Shown: positions 26,935-35,736, numbered from the stretch's first letter. The stretch: 64,000 nucleotides of DNA from Microbacterium schleiferi (GCF_020781975.1 NZ_JAJGNI010000004.1:1-64000); one strand, 5' to 3'. The notes: generated by a model not told the origin, from the sequence alone. Program-made: numbers and translations.

Positions 26935-28363
26935 CAATGGGCCTTTCCACGGGCAGCGAATACAGCTGCGAACGGGATGTCGCGGCCACGGCCGCGGCGA
27001 GTGTCACTGTACCAACGCGCCCCATGACGATCGTCACGGCCAACACGTATTTCGCGGAGTCGGGCAGCTGTTCGGTGAGTCCGGTCGACAGGCCGACCGT
27101 TGCAAAGCCCGAGATGACGTCGAAGAGCACGGAGGCGACGTCAGCCTTCGTGATCTGCAGGATGATCACCGTCGAGAGGGCGACGATCGTCGATCCCCAC
27201 GCGAGAACCGACAGCGCGACCCGCAGCACGTCGCTCGGGATGCGGCGGCGGAACACCTGGGTCGAACTGCGGCCCTTGGCTTCCGACCATACGGCCAGCG
27301 CAATGACCGCCAGGGTGGTCACCTTGATCCCGCCTGCCGTGGAGGCGGAGCCGCCGCCGACGAACATCAGCATCATCGCCACGATCTGGCTCGAGCCGTT
27401 CAGCTCCGACATGTCGAGAACCGCGAACCCGCCTGAACGGGTCATGGCCGAGAGGAAGAACGACTGCATCGTCGTATCAGCGGCATCCAGGCTTCCGAGC
27501 GTCGCCGGGTTGTTGAACTCCAACCCGAGGAACACGAATCCGCCCAGAAAGAAGAGCGTCGTCGTCGTGATCAGCGTGAGCTTGGTGTGGAGAGGCCACC
27601 GGCGGATGTGCCAGAGCTCGCGGCGCAGCGCGAAGATGACCGGAAACCCGATCGATCCGAGGAAGACCCCACCCATCAGGACGGTGAGGACCCAGTAGTT
27701 GTCGGCGAATGCGCCGACACCCTCGACGTTGGGGGTGAAGCCGGTGTTCGTGAACGCCATGGCCGCGTAGAACGGAGCCTCCCAGAGCGCAACGTTCCAT
27801 TCGATGCCCGATGCAAGCATCCCGGGATAGAGCAGGATGGCGACGACGAGTTCGATGACCAGGGTCGACAGCGCGACAACCCGCAGCAGCGATCCGATCT
27901 CGCCCAGCCGCACCGTTTGGCTCTCGTTGACCGGTCCGCCGTGGCTGCGGAGTGGGTTCGTGTCACCGGCGGCGAGCAGTTTCGCGCGCAGTCCGAGCCG
28001 CCGCGAGATCACGAGCCCGAGGATCGAGGCCAGGGTGAGGACTCCCATCGCGCCGATCTGAACGCCGATGAAGATCACCACGTGTCCGAACGGAGACCAC
28101 TGTGTGGCCATGTTCACTGTGGAAAGCCCGGTCACGCAGATCGTGGAGACCGCTGTGAACAGGGCGTCAGCGAACGCTGTGACCTCACCTGTCGCCGAGG
28201 CGATCGGCAGCGAGAAGAGCCCCGTGAAGATGAGGATCAGGCCCACGAACACGAAGATCGCGAACCGCGACGGCGAGTTCTGTGCGACGGTGCGAAACAG
28301 CTCGAACAGGCGGTGCCCGAGGGTGCGCAGGGGATGCGGCGTCGCACGTACGCCTTCGGACAT
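26927..28363 (-). CDS. ktrB: Potassium uptake channel subunit KtrB/TrkH-type (copy 2)
   Basis: 478 residues, same fold as copy 1. It has selectivity-loop segments STICVTGLSTV, AFTNTGF, RSGGF and FATVGLSTGL, and GSASTAGGIKVTTLA. Copy 1 has RTAGF at the third loop where this protein has RSGGF, so the pores may differ. The ATG at 28363 follows AGGGAGG at 6 nt; the in-frame GTG two codons upstream touches the ribosome site. It is co-translated with ktrA copy 2. Confidence 0.92.
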   Translation of the reverse strand: MSEGVRATPHPLRTLGHRLFELFRTVAQNSPSRFAIFVFVGLILIFTGLFSLPIASATGEVTAFADALFTAVSTICVTGLSTVNMATQWSPFGHVVIFIGVQIGAMGVLTLASILGLVISRRLGLRAKLLAAGDTNPLRSHGGPVNESQTVRLGEIGSLLRVVALSTLVIELVVAILLYPGMLASGIEWNVALWEAPFYAAMAFTNTGFTPNVEGVGAFADNYWVLTVLMGGVFLGSIGFPVIFALRRELWHIRRWPLHTKLTLITTTTLFFLGGFVFLGLEFNNPATLGSLDAADTTMQSFFLSAMTRSGGFAVLDMSELNGSSQIVAMMLMFVGGGSASTAGGIKVTTLAVIALAVWSEAKGRSSTQVFRRRIPSDVLRVALSVLAWGSTIVALSTVIILQITKADVASVLFDVISGFATVGLSTGLTEQLPDSAKYVLAVTIVMGRVGTVTLAAAVAATSRSQLYSLPVERPIVG

Positions 28364-28467
28364 CCCCACCCTCCCTGGTGTCTCGCTCGGTGGCTATCCC
28401 GGCGGCCCTGTCGGCCGGATCGCTCCCTCATGCTACTGCCGGGCGCGCACGCGACTACCCTGAACAC

Positions 28468-28875
28468 ATGGCGGACATCTTCGACGTGATCGCAGACGGT
28501 ACTCGGCGCGACATCCTGCGGCTGTTGCTCGACCGCGAGTCCGAGTCCGACTCGGGCACGAGTGTGTCCCAGATCGTGAGCGAGCTCGGGGTCAGCCAAC
28601 CCACGGTCTCCAAGCACCTCAAGGTGCTGCGGGATGCCCACCTCGTGTCGGTTCGGGAGGAGGGGCAGCACCGCTACTACAGCCTGTCACCCGAACCCCT
28701 CGACGAAGTCGACGATTGGCTGGTGCCGTTCCTGACGACCGAAGATGACCTCGAGATCGAGCTGCCGGCGGCGCTGTCGGAGTCGGCGGCGCACGCGGCC
28801 GAGGCGGTGGGCCGCGCCGCGGCATCCGCCCGGTACGCCGTCACCAACGCCTGGCGGAAGCTTCCTGGCCGGTAA
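28468..28875 (+). CDS. ArsR-family winged-helix regulator
   Basis: 135 residues. ArsR domain at residues 1-80: IADGTRRDILRLLLD, the recognition helix VSELGVSQPTVSKHLKVLRD and the wing EEGQHRYYSL. There is no Cys-rich metal site (no ELCVCDL), so it is probably not a metal sensor of the ArsR/SmtB kind. The Ala-rich C-terminal tail (about 50 residues) could be a dimer or membrane-associated helix. ATG 6 nt after TACCCT (28456-28461). Target unknown; the divergent ktrB copy 2 is a candidate. Confidence 0.87.
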   Translation: MADIFDVIADGTRRDILRLLLDRESESDSGTSVSQIVSELGVSQPTVSKHLKVLRDAHLVSVREEGQHRYYSLSPEPLDEVDDWLVPFLTTEDDLEIELPAALSESAAHAAEAVGRAAASARYAVTNAWRKLPGR

Positions 28876-28902
28876 CCACTCACGTCACACGGGTCACACC
28901 GG

Positions 28903-28932
28903 TTTACACGCGTCTCGCGCAGGCTCTAGAGT
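28903..28932 (+). promoter_or_regulatory. Promoter of bldC-type gene
   Basis: TTTACA (28903-28908) and TAGAGT (28927-28932) are separated by 18 bases, a good sigma-70-type spacing. The transcript would have a leader of about 45 nt with GGAAGGGGAGG before the ATG. Confidence 0.55.
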
Positions 28933-28986
28933 GTTCGCTACCGCCGGTTTGTGATGCCGGCGGGCTGGGCATTGGAAGGGGAGGCC

Positions 28987-29178
28987 ATGGCAGAGCTGCC
29001 AGATGTGCGCTTCCTGACGGTCGCGGAAGTCGCCGACCTGATGCGGGTGTCGAAGATGACCGTCTACCGGCTGGTGCACAGTGGCGAGCTGCCGGCTGTT
29101 CGGTTCGGACGCAGCTATCGCGTGCCGGAGTCCGCGGTGACAGCCGCCCTTCAGCGGCCCATCGCCGACGTCGGCTAG
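28987..29178 (+). CDS. bldC: BldC/excisionase-family (MerR-like) DNA-binding protein
   Basis: 63 residues. A single winged-helix of the BldC/excisionase type: FLTVAEVADLMRVSKMTVYRL then HSGELPAVRFGRSYRVPE. In Streptomyces BldC is a developmental regulator that binds direct repeats cooperatively; in non-sporulating Microbacteriaceae the conserved homologue has no clear role. The start ATG follows GGGGAGG. The next gene encodes bS22. Confidence 0.85.
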   Translation: MAELPDVRFLTVAEVADLMRVSKMTVYRLVHSGELPAVRFGRSYRVPESAVTAALQRPIADVG

Positions 29179-29270
29179 ACTGATCCGAGGCATTTTTCCA
29201 TTCATGCCCGTTCCCGGGCGAGAACGCACGCCGCGTTCGACGCCCAGACCCCGACATTGTGAGGTTTTCC

Positions 29271-29369
29271 GTGGGTTCTGTCATCAAGAAGCGCCGCAAG
29301 CGCATGGCGAAGAAGAAGCACCGCAAGCTGCTTCGCAAGACTCGCCACCAGCGCCGCAACAAGAAGTAA
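29271..29369 (+). CDS. bS22-like 30S ribosomal protein (AURKAIP1/COX24 domain)
   Basis: 32 residues, nearly half Lys/Arg: starts GSVIKKRRKRMAKKKHRKLL and ends RRNKK. This tiny actinobacterial protein was found in mycobacterial ribosome structures as bS22 and is routinely missed by gene callers. GTG start with GTGAGG upstream. A terminator follows 17 bases after the stop. Confidence 0.9.
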   Translation: MGSVIKKRRKRMAKKKHRKLLRKTRHQRRNKK

Positions 29370-29386
29370 GTTGCGGCAGCCACACC

Positions 29387-29420
29387 AAGCGCCTGTCCAC
29401 TGGACGGGCGCTTCGTGTTT
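29387..29420 (+). terminator. Terminator after bS22 gene
   Basis: AAGCGCCTGTCC (29387-29398) pairs with GGACGGGCGCTT (29402-29413), a 12-bp stem with one G-U and a 3-base loop. CGTGTTT follows. Confidence 0.8.
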
Positions 29421-29480
29421 GTGCTCACGCCGCTGACGGCATCCGTTCGCCCGCGCACGCCCGCGCTGAGGACCGCACCG

Positions 29481-29532
29481 AGGTAGGACTTTTCGTCGAG
29501 GTCGGCCGATTCGCGGCTGAATCGTCCTACCT
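29481..29532. repeat. Nested inverted repeat between bS22 and mscS genes
   Basis: The outer arms AGGTAGGAC (29481-29489) and GTCCTACCT (29524-29532) are perfect 9-bp inverted repeats. Inside, CGATTC (29507-29512) and GAATCG (29519-29524) form a second perfect stem that abuts the right arm. It lies 13 bp beyond the stop codon of the minus-strand mscS gene, so on that strand it could form a 3'-end structure. A further TCCTAC at 29542-29547 repeats the arm. Confidence 0.55.
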
Positions 29533-29544
29533 TGCTGATTTCTC

Positions 29545-30831
29545 CTACTTCGGCGACCCGCTGCGGGCGTCCTCCGAGTCCTCGTCGGGACCGTCATCCT
29601 GCACCGGAATCGCGTTGGTGTACCGGGCGGCACGGGCCTCTCCCTGCGCGCTCCCCGAGAACAGACCTTCCACGGCGCCGGTGTTCGTTCCCTCGGCTTC
29701 GGTCTCCTCGGCAGGCTGCGTGACCAAGACGCGCTGCACCGGAAGGGCGTCGGGATTCGTGCGGCGCACCCAGGCGACCATCTCTTCGCGCACCAGGCAC
29801 CGCAGGTCGAAGAGCGTTCCCGCGTTCGCAGCGGTGACCAGGATGCGGACCCGCACCATTCCGCCGGTGGCTTCTGTCACCTGAAGCACTGCCGTGCGCC
29901 CGTCCCACAACTCGGTCTCGCCGACGACGCGCTGCAGGTGCTCGCGCATGCGGGCGGTGGAGATGCGCCAGTCCACGTCGAGCTCGACAGCTCCCAGCAG
30001 CTCGCTGCCCTTGCGTGTCCAGTTCTCGAACGGCGTCGTGGTGAAGTACGTGCACGGCAGCACGAGGCGGCGATCATCCCACAGGTCGAGCACGACGTAG
30101 CTCAGGGTGATCTCGCCGACGCGGCCCCACTGGCCCTCGGCGACGACGACATCATCGACCCGCAGGGCCTCGCTGAAGACCAACTGGATGCCGGCGAACA
30201 TGTTCGCGAGCACCGACTGAGCGGCAAGACCGGCGACGATGGAGGCGATCCCGGCGGATGCCAGCACGCTCGCGCCGAACGTCTGGATCGCGGGGAAGGT
30301 GAGCAGCGCCGCCCCGATCGCGATGATGACGATGATCACCACGGCCACGCGGCGCAGGATCAGCACCTGGGTGCGGATGCGTCGAGCGATGCGGTTGTCG
30401 GGCACATCGATCCGGTAGTGGCCGAGCGCCATCTCGGTGGCGAATCGCACGAGTTCGATCAGCAGCCATGCTGCAGCCGCGATAGAACCGATCGCCGCGA
30501 CGCGGTCGATGACGGCATCCCAGGCTGTGTTGGTTGCCGCGTCCCCGCCGGCAAGTCCCAGGGGGAAGAATCTATCGATCGCTATCCACAGGGCGATGAT
30601 CAGGACGATGGTGCGAAACGGCCGCCGCGCATGGCGAACGAAACTCTGACCCCATGAGCGCCGCCGAAGCGCGAGCTTGACGATCCCCGAAACGATCGTG
30701 GTCAGCACCAGGGCTGACACGACCGCGACGACCACGGCGATCGCGAATGTCATCCACGGTCCAAGGGTCGCTGTCGTCGCATCGACAACGTCCGTCGCGC
30801 GCCGCCAGTCGTGCGGGCGTAGGTCAAGCAT
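29545..30831 (-). CDS. MscS-type mechanosensitive channel
   Basis: 428 residues. Three or four N-terminal membrane helices are followed by the pore helix and beta domain of MscS: SVLANMFAGIQLVFSEALRVDDVV, VGEITLSYVVLDLWDDRRLVLPCTYF. The C-terminus is a long acidic and Ser-rich tail. It releases solutes on hypo-osmotic shock. The ATG at 30831 is placed by GGAGGGAG; the frame open to 30906 is not needed. Confidence 0.9.
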   Translation of the reverse strand: MLDLRPHDWRRATDVVDATTATLGPWMTFAIAVVVAVVSALVLTTIVSGIVKLALRRRSWGQSFVRHARRPFRTIVLIIALWIAIDRFFPLGLAGGDAATNTAWDAVIDRVAAIGSIAAAAWLLIELVRFATEMALGHYRIDVPDNRIARRIRTQVLILRRVAVVIIVIIAIGAALLTFPAIQTFGASVLASAGIASIVAGLAAQSVLANMFAGIQLVFSEALRVDDVVVAEGQWGRVGEITLSYVVLDLWDDRRLVLPCTYFTTTPFENWTRKGSELLGAVELDVDWRISTARMREHLQRVVGETELWDGRTAVLQVTEATGGMVRVRILVTAANAGTLFDLRCLVREEMVAWVRRTNPDALPVQRVLVTQPAEETEAEGTNTGAVEGLFSGSAQGEARAARYTNAIPVQDDGPDEDSEDARSGSPK

Positions 30832-30944
30832 CCGTTCTCCCTCCGGGGCCTTCCTCCACGCTACGGGGAGCACCGGGTGCGCCCGCAAACCGGGAGCGAA
30901 GCGCACAGGAGCCTCGGAGGATCCCGCCCCCGTACGATGGCACC

Positions 30945-31235
30945 GTGACGACAGTGACTCTCATCGGCCGCGACGGGTGCCACCTGTGCGATGTCGCGCG
31001 TGGCGTCATCGACCACGTCCTCGCCGACCTCCCCGACGACCAGGCCGACGCGGTAACTGTCGAGGAGCTCTCGATCCAAGACGATCCGGCCCTCTCAGAG
31101 CTGTGGTGGGAGAAGATCCCGGTCGTGCTCATCGACGGCGACCTGCACGCGCATTGGCGTCTGGACGCTGCACGGCTGTCCGCCGCGCTGCGCGATGCGG
31201 ATGCCGCATCGCGAGCCCAGGAGGTGTCACGATGA
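30945..31235 (+). CDS. Glutaredoxin-family (DUF836) thiol protein
   Basis: 96 residues. Thioredoxin fold with a CHLC active site in GRDGCHLCDVARGV and the cis-Pro segment KIPVVLIDG. Probably a small cytosolic thiol oxidoreductase. GTG start 6 nt after TACGAT (30933-30938), leaderless. Its stop overlaps the next start (ATGA), so the two are coupled. Confidence 0.85.
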   Translation: MTTVTLIGRDGCHLCDVARGVIDHVLADLPDDQADAVTVEELSIQDDPALSELWWEKIPVVLIDGDLHAHWRLDAARLSAALRDADAASRAQEVSR

Positions 31236-31534
31236 CCCTGCGCCACGTGGTCATGTGGACGATGGCTGCAGGCGACGCTGCCACGCGCGCCGAGCACGCC
31301 GGCGAGGTCGCGCGGCGGCTGAGCGCCCTAGTCGGTGTCGTTCCCGAGATCCGCTCGCTATCGGCCGGTGCCAACAGCGAGTATCCGGACGTCAACGCGG
31401 ACGTCGTGCTCATCATGGATGTCGATGATCTCGACTCACTCGAGGCCTACCAGGTGCATCCGGCGCACCAGGAGGTGGCAGCCTACATCCGCAGCGTCGT
31501 GGCTTCCCGCCACGCCGTCGACTTCGTCATCTAG
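31232..31534 (+). CDS. Dabb (stress-responsive A/B barrel) protein
   Basis: 100 residues: LRHVVMWTM at the start, VPEIRSLSAGANSEY in the middle and a YQVHPAHQEVAAYIRSVV motif near the C-terminus are typical of the dimeric alpha/beta-barrel Dabb family. Role unknown. Preceded by GGAGG within the glutaredoxin gene and overlapping it by four bases. Confidence 0.85.
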   Translation: MTLRHVVMWTMAAGDAATRAEHAGEVARRLSALVGVVPEIRSLSAGANSEYPDVNADVVLIMDVDDLDSLEAYQVHPAHQEVAAYIRSVVASRHAVDFVI

Positions 31535-31551
31535 GCGCGGCGCTCACGGCC

Positions 31552-32370
31552 TCAGACCAGGCGCCGCCGCAGGGCGTCGAGTTCGGCATCAGTCAGCCCC
31601 CCTGAGCGTAGGTAGCCTGCCGCGCCGCCATGGGTGGAATCCACCCACTCCAGGGCGGTGACGATCGCTGCGGGCGGTGTCGCGGCGACGAGATCGTCGA
31701 GAGCCGGCGTGCGCGGAATGCCCATCGCCTGCAGCATCCCGAACATGCGCTCGGTCCAGGGGCCGGCGAGGTTACGCTCCGACGACGCATAGTCCTCGAC
31801 GATCGCCGGGCGCTCGACTCCGACCGCCTCGAGGATCAGCGCGATCGCGACGCCGGTGCGATCCTTGCCGGCGGTGCAGTGGACGAGGACTGCTGCCTCA
31901 GACTGCGCTACCGCCCGGGCAGTCTCGGCGAAAGCGCTCGCGCCGTGTTGCAGCATCGAGACGTACAGTTCCGGCAGCGAGGGGATCTGGGCTAGCGCTC
32001 GTTCGATGATGCGGGATACCGCCTCCGGGTCGCTCGCTTGCGAGGCGGACTTCATGACCTCTTGAGCCATCCCGGCCATTGCGCCTTCGAGCACGCCCAG
32101 TTGCACAACGCGCGGCGGCGGCGATGCGGGAAGCCGGTCGGGCGCCATCTGCCTCTCGGTGTCGGTACGGAAGTCGATGACGACCTCGATGTCGCTCGCG
32201 GCCAGTTGATCCAGGCCGCGAGGCGTCAGGTCGCTCAGGGCATCCGACCTGTAGAGAACCCCGACGCGCGTACGATCGCCCGACACGACGGGCAGACCGC
32301 CGACGTCGCGAAAGTTGTGGGTCCCCTCGGGGCTCGAGGGAGTGAGCTCGGATGCCGAAGCCGCGGTCAT
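31552..32370 (-). CDS. Tyrosine/serine protein phosphatase (PTP, Y_phosphatase3)
   Basis: 272 residues. The Cys-based phosphatase loop HC165TAGKDR171TG is intact, with the N-terminal NFRDVGGLPV motif of the bacterial PtpB/SiwB-like group. It may act on phosphotyrosine or phosphoinositides. Minus-strand TACGCT (32377-32382) is 6 nt before the ATG, a leaderless gene. Confidence 0.9.
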   Translation of the reverse strand: MTAASASELTPSSPEGTHNFRDVGGLPVVSGDRTRVGVLYRSDALSDLTPRGLDQLAASDIEVVIDFRTDTERQMAPDRLPASPPPRVVQLGVLEGAMAGMAQEVMKSASQASDPEAVSRIIERALAQIPSLPELYVSMLQHGASAFAETARAVAQSEAAVLVHCTAGKDRTGVAIALILEAVGVERPAIVEDYASSERNLAGPWTERMFGMLQAMGIPRTPALDDLVAATPPAAIVTALEWVDSTHGGAAGYLRSGGLTDAELDALRRRLV

Positions 32371-32401
32371 GTCTCCAGCGTAGGCGTGACCGGTGACCGG
32401 C

Positions 32402-33745
32402 TCAGGGCGCGAGGCGCGTGGGGCCGCGGAAGAGGAAGGTCACTTCGCGGATGGAGGATTCGCCCAGCAGCAGCATGAGAAGGCGCGCGAGCCCCATCCC
32501 GAAACCACCGTGCGGGGGAACGCCGTAGCGGAAGAAGTCGAGATAGTGCTCGAGCCCCGCGACATCCAGGCCCTTCTCGGTGGCCTGCGCCTCGAGGACC
32601 TCGACGCGGTGCTCGCGCTGCGCGCCGGTGGTGATCTCGGTGCCGCGGTAGAGCAGGTCGTAGCTCTTGGTCATCCCGGTCCTGGGATCGCGCATGTGGT
32701 AGAACGGCCGGATCTCGGGGTGGTAGTCGGTGACGAACACGAAGTCGTGGTCGTACGTTTCCTTCACGTACGCCGACAGCTGGCGTTCGCCCTCGGGGTC
32801 GAGGTCGCCGTCAGCGCGGGGGATCTCGTAGCCGCGGGATGCGACGATCGACCGGGCCTCGGCAAGCGGAATGCGTGGGAACGGCAGGGTCGGAACCGTG
32901 ACCTCGAGTCCGAAGAGCTCCTCGATCTCGGCGCCGTGCTTCTCTTTGACGGCGGCGATCGCGGTCTGAAGCAGCTCTTCTTGCATCCGCGCGACGTCTT
33001 CGTGGGACTCGACCCAGCTGATCTCCGCGTCGATGGAGGTGAACTCGGTGGCGTGGCGGCTCGTGAAGCTGGGGTCGGCGCGGAAGGCGTCGGCGATCTC
33101 GAACACCTTGCCAAAGCCCGCGGCCTGCGCCATCTGCTTGAAGTGTTGGGGGCTCTGCGCGAGGTAGGCGGTCTGGTCTCCGAAGTACTCCAGCTGGAAC
33201 AGCTCCGCACGCGATTCGGCGGGGCTCGACATGAGCTTGGGGGAGTGGATCTCGATGTAGTCGCGCTCGATCCAGTAGCTGCGCATCGCGTGCTCGAGGG
33301 TGGTCTGCACGCGGAAGATCAGGTTGTTGCGGGCCTGACGCAGATCGATGAAGCGCCAGTCCATGCGCTTGTCGAGTCCGCTGTCGGCGGCGATGGGTGT
33401 CTCGGGGTCGGATGCCGCGGCGATCTCGAGAGCGTGGATCTTGATCTCGACACCTCCGAGCTTGACGCGTTCGTCGTGCTTGAGTTCCCCGGTGACGGTG
33501 AGGAAGGTGCCGGTCGAGAGAGCCGAGATGGTCTCCGTCAACGCAAGCGCCGCGTGAGCCGTATCGTCGGCATCCTCGGGAAGTTCGCGGGTCGCGGGAT
33601 TGACCAACTGGACGGCGCCTGTCTCATCGCGCAGGATGACGAACTGCACCTTCTTCTGGTCGCGCACCGTCTCGACCCATCCGGAAACGGAGACGGAGCC
33701 CGCGGGCAGTTGCTTCAGCTGGTTCACCAGGACGCGTTCACTCAC
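32402..33745 (-). CDS. aspS: Aspartate-tRNA(Asp/Asn) ligase, archaeal-type
   Basis: 447 residues, the short archaeal/nondiscriminating form (bacterial AspRS is about 590). OB-fold anticodon domain at residues 1-105 (VSGWVETVRDQKKVQFVILRD), then class II motifs: motif 2 FRADPSFTSRHATEFTSID and motif 3 GMGLARLLMLLLG. The form charges both tRNA-Asp and tRNA-Asn in species using GatCAB. GTG start at 33745, 8 nt after minus-strand TAGACT (33754-33759). The open frame to 34405 is antisense to the next gene. Confidence 0.93.
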   Translation of the reverse strand: MSERVLVNQLKQLPAGSVSVSGWVETVRDQKKVQFVILRDETGAVQLVNPATRELPEDADDTAHAALALTETISALSTGTFLTVTGELKHDERVKLGGVEIKIHALEIAAASDPETPIAADSGLDKRMDWRFIDLRQARNNLIFRVQTTLEHAMRSYWIERDYIEIHSPKLMSSPAESRAELFQLEYFGDQTAYLAQSPQHFKQMAQAAGFGKVFEIADAFRADPSFTSRHATEFTSIDAEISWVESHEDVARMQEELLQTAIAAVKEKHGAEIEELFGLEVTVPTLPFPRIPLAEARSIVASRGYEIPRADGDLDPEGERQLSAYVKETYDHDFVFVTDYHPEIRPFYHMRDPRTGMTKSYDLLYRGTEITTGAQREHRVEVLEAQATEKGLDVAGLEHYLDFFRYGVPPHGGFGMGLARLLMLLLGESSIREVTFLFRGPTRLAP

Positions 33746-33802
33746 GAGCGCCCAGTCTACGGGCCGGTGCGGCCGGAACCCCCTGCGCCCTAGGATGGGC
33801 CC

Positions 33803-34303
33803 GTGAGCGACCCGAAAGATCCCGTCTTCCGCATGGATCCCAGCACGTTCCGCGTGCAGGAGCCCCCGCGGGCAGAGCACGCCGACGTGCCGGGTGAGAC
33901 GGACACCGCGTCCGAGGCCCCGGAGGGCGACGCGGCAGAGTCCGAGGCGCCGGTCGCGCCTCGCCCCCGCAAGCCGCGCCGCCCCCTGCGCTGGGCGGAT
34001 CTGATCGTCTCGATCGTGCTGTTTCTTCTCTTGGCAGCAGCGGCGGTGACGGCATCCATTTTCGGGGCGTTCCTGACCTTTGCGTCGGACTCGTGCTCGG
34101 CGACCGGGTGCAATTTCAACGTCATGACCATCGGTATCTGGGTCGCGGTGCTCTCCCCGTGGGTCGTCTTCCTCGTCGCGCTCGCCGGCTCGATCGTCAT
34201 GATCGTGCTGCGCCGGATCTCGGTCTGGATTCCGATCACGGCGTTCGTCCTGATCGTTGCGCTGTGGCTGATCGGTGCCGTTCTGGTCTGGGCGGGCACC
34301 TGA
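33803..34303 (+). CDS. Small integral membrane protein (DUF6264-like)
   Basis: 166 residues. About 60 residues of acidic, Pro-rich cytoplasmic N-terminus end in a basic patch (PRPRKPRRPLRW). Three membrane helices follow (LIVSIVLFLLLAAAAV, IGIWVAVLSPWVVFLVAL and TAFVLIVALWLIGAVL), with Cys residues C93 and C98 in the external loop. It resembles DUF6264 proteins of Microbacteriaceae; no function is known. GTG 6 nt after TAGGAT (33791-33796). Confidence 0.75.
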   Translation: MSDPKDPVFRMDPSTFRVQEPPRAEHADVPGETDTASEAPEGDAAESEAPVAPRPRKPRRPLRWADLIVSIVLFLLLAAAAVTASIFGAFLTFASDSCSATGCNFNVMTIGIWVAVLSPWVVFLVALAGSIVMIVLRRISVWIPITAFVLIVALWLIGAVLVWAGT

Positions 34304-34308
34304 CCCGA

Positions 34309-34327
34309 GCCGCCCTACACAGGCGGC
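34309..34327. terminator. Short GC hairpin after the small membrane protein gene
   Basis: GCCGCC (34309-34314) and GGCGGC (34322-34327) flank a 7-base loop, 5 bp after the stop codon. No U-run follows, so this is a weak or factor-assisted terminator at best. Confidence 0.35.
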
Positions 34328-34366
34328 GTCCAGCCCGCTGTAACCTCGCGGCCGTACCGTGGTGGG

Positions 34367-35038
34367 GTGCACACCGCGACACCAGACGGCTCCTGGATGA
34401 CGCACCTCATCGACTGGTCGGTCTCGCTCATGGAGATCATCGGGCCCGCAGGTGCAGGTCTTGCGATCGCGCTCGAGAACATCTTCCCGCCGCTGCCGAG
34501 CGAGGTGATCCTGCCGATGGCGGGTCTCTCGGCCAGCCGCGGGTCGTTCTCTCTTGCGGAGGCCCTGATCTGGACGACCCTCGGCTCGGTAGTGGGGGCC
34601 TTCCTGCTCTACGGGATCGGCGCCTGGCTCGGCGTGGACAGACTGCGCACGATCGCGGCCAAGGTCCCGCTACTGCGTCCGGATGACATTGATCGCACTG
34701 TCGCGTGGTTTCACCGTCACGGTGGCAAGGCGGTCTTCTTCGGGCGGATGGTGCCGATCTTCCGCAGTCTGATCTCGATCCCGGCGGGCGTGACCCGCAT
34801 GCCGCTGTGGAAGTTCGGCCTGCTGACGTTCGCCGGTAGCGCGCTGTGGAACACCATCTTCGTGCTTGCCGGTTTCCTCCTCGGCGAGGCCTGGCCTGTC
34901 ATCGAGCGGTACGCCGACATCCTCCAGTACGTCGTCATCGCCGCCGTAGTGGTCGGGATTGCGTGGTTCCTCGTCGTTCGCATCCGTACGCTTGTGGCCG
35001 ACCGGCGCGCAGGGGATCCCAAGCCCTCCGCGGACTGA
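34367..35038 (+). CDS. DedA-family membrane protein
   Basis: 223 residues with about five hydrophobic segments. DedA signatures are present: ENIFPPLPSEVILP, GRMVPIFRSLISIPAG and FAGSALWNTIFVLAGF. DedA proteins translocate undecaprenyl phosphate or other lipids and support proton homeostasis. GTG start 6 nt after TACCGT (34355-34360), probably leaderless. Confidence 0.9.
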   Translation: MHTATPDGSWMTHLIDWSVSLMEIIGPAGAGLAIALENIFPPLPSEVILPMAGLSASRGSFSLAEALIWTTLGSVVGAFLLYGIGAWLGVDRLRTIAAKVPLLRPDDIDRTVAWFHRHGGKAVFFGRMVPIFRSLISIPAGVTRMPLWKFGLLTFAGSALWNTIFVLAGFLLGEAWPVIERYADILQYVVIAAVVVGIAWFLVVRIRTLVADRRAGDPKPSAD

Positions 35039-35105
35039 GCCCTCGGTCGCAGAGCAGCGAGCGCTCTCAGCCCGCGCAAAGCGAACCCCCACGTAGACTG
35101 GGGGA

Positions 35106-35735
35106 GTGCCCGCTGACCGTGTCCATCTCGTGCGTCACGGGGAGGTCTTCAACCCGAATCGGGTCCTGTACGGACGGCTCCCCGGCTACGGGCTGAGCGA
35201 AGACGGACGGCGTATGGCGCAACAAGCGGCGGCCTGGATCGGCGGGCTCGAGCGCCCGCTGGCATCCCTCATCGTGTCCCCGCTGCAGCGGGCGCAGGAG
35301 TCGGCCCAGCCCTTCATCGACCGTTTCGGTCTGCGGGCCACCACCGACGAGCGCGTCATCGAGCCGACCAACGTCTTCGAGGGCAAGCGCATGAAGCGCG
35401 CCCTGATGAACCCGCTGAACTGGCGGTACCTCGCTCGCCCCGCGGTGCCCAGCTGGGGTGAGCCCTACGCGCAGGTCGTCGCCCGCATGGATGCCGCGAT
35501 GACGGATGCCTGGGGTGAGGCAGACGACGGCGACGTGGTCGTGGTCTCCCATCAGCTCCCTATCTGGGTGACCCACCTTGCAGTTGCCGGGCTTCCGACG
35601 CAGCACGATCCGCGGCACCGCCGGTGCGCGCTGTCGAGCGTGACGAGTTTCGAGCGGTCAGCCGACGGGTGGGTCGAGGTCGACTATGTCGAGCCCGCAG
35701 CGACATCGGGCGCCATCGACGTCGGGGCGGTGTGA
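35106..35735 (+). CDS. Histidine phosphatase (phosphoglycerate-mutase-like)
   Basis: 209 residues. The N-terminal catalytic LVRHGEVFNP and a second His in VVVSHQLPIW define the family. It is often found directly before the cytochrome c maturation genes in actinobacteria, as here. Substrate unknown. GTG start 6 nt after TAGACT (35094-35099). The stop is one base before the next GTG. Confidence 0.9.
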   Translation: MPADRVHLVRHGEVFNPNRVLYGRLPGYGLSEDGRRMAQQAAAWIGGLERPLASLIVSPLQRAQESAQPFIDRFGLRATTDERVIEPTNVFEGKRMKRALMNPLNWRYLARPAVPSWGEPYAQVVARMDAAMTDAWGEADDGDVVVVSHQLPIWVTHLAVAGLPTQHDPRHRRCALSSVTSFERSADGWVEVDYVEPAATSGAIDVGAV

Positions 35736-35736
35736 C

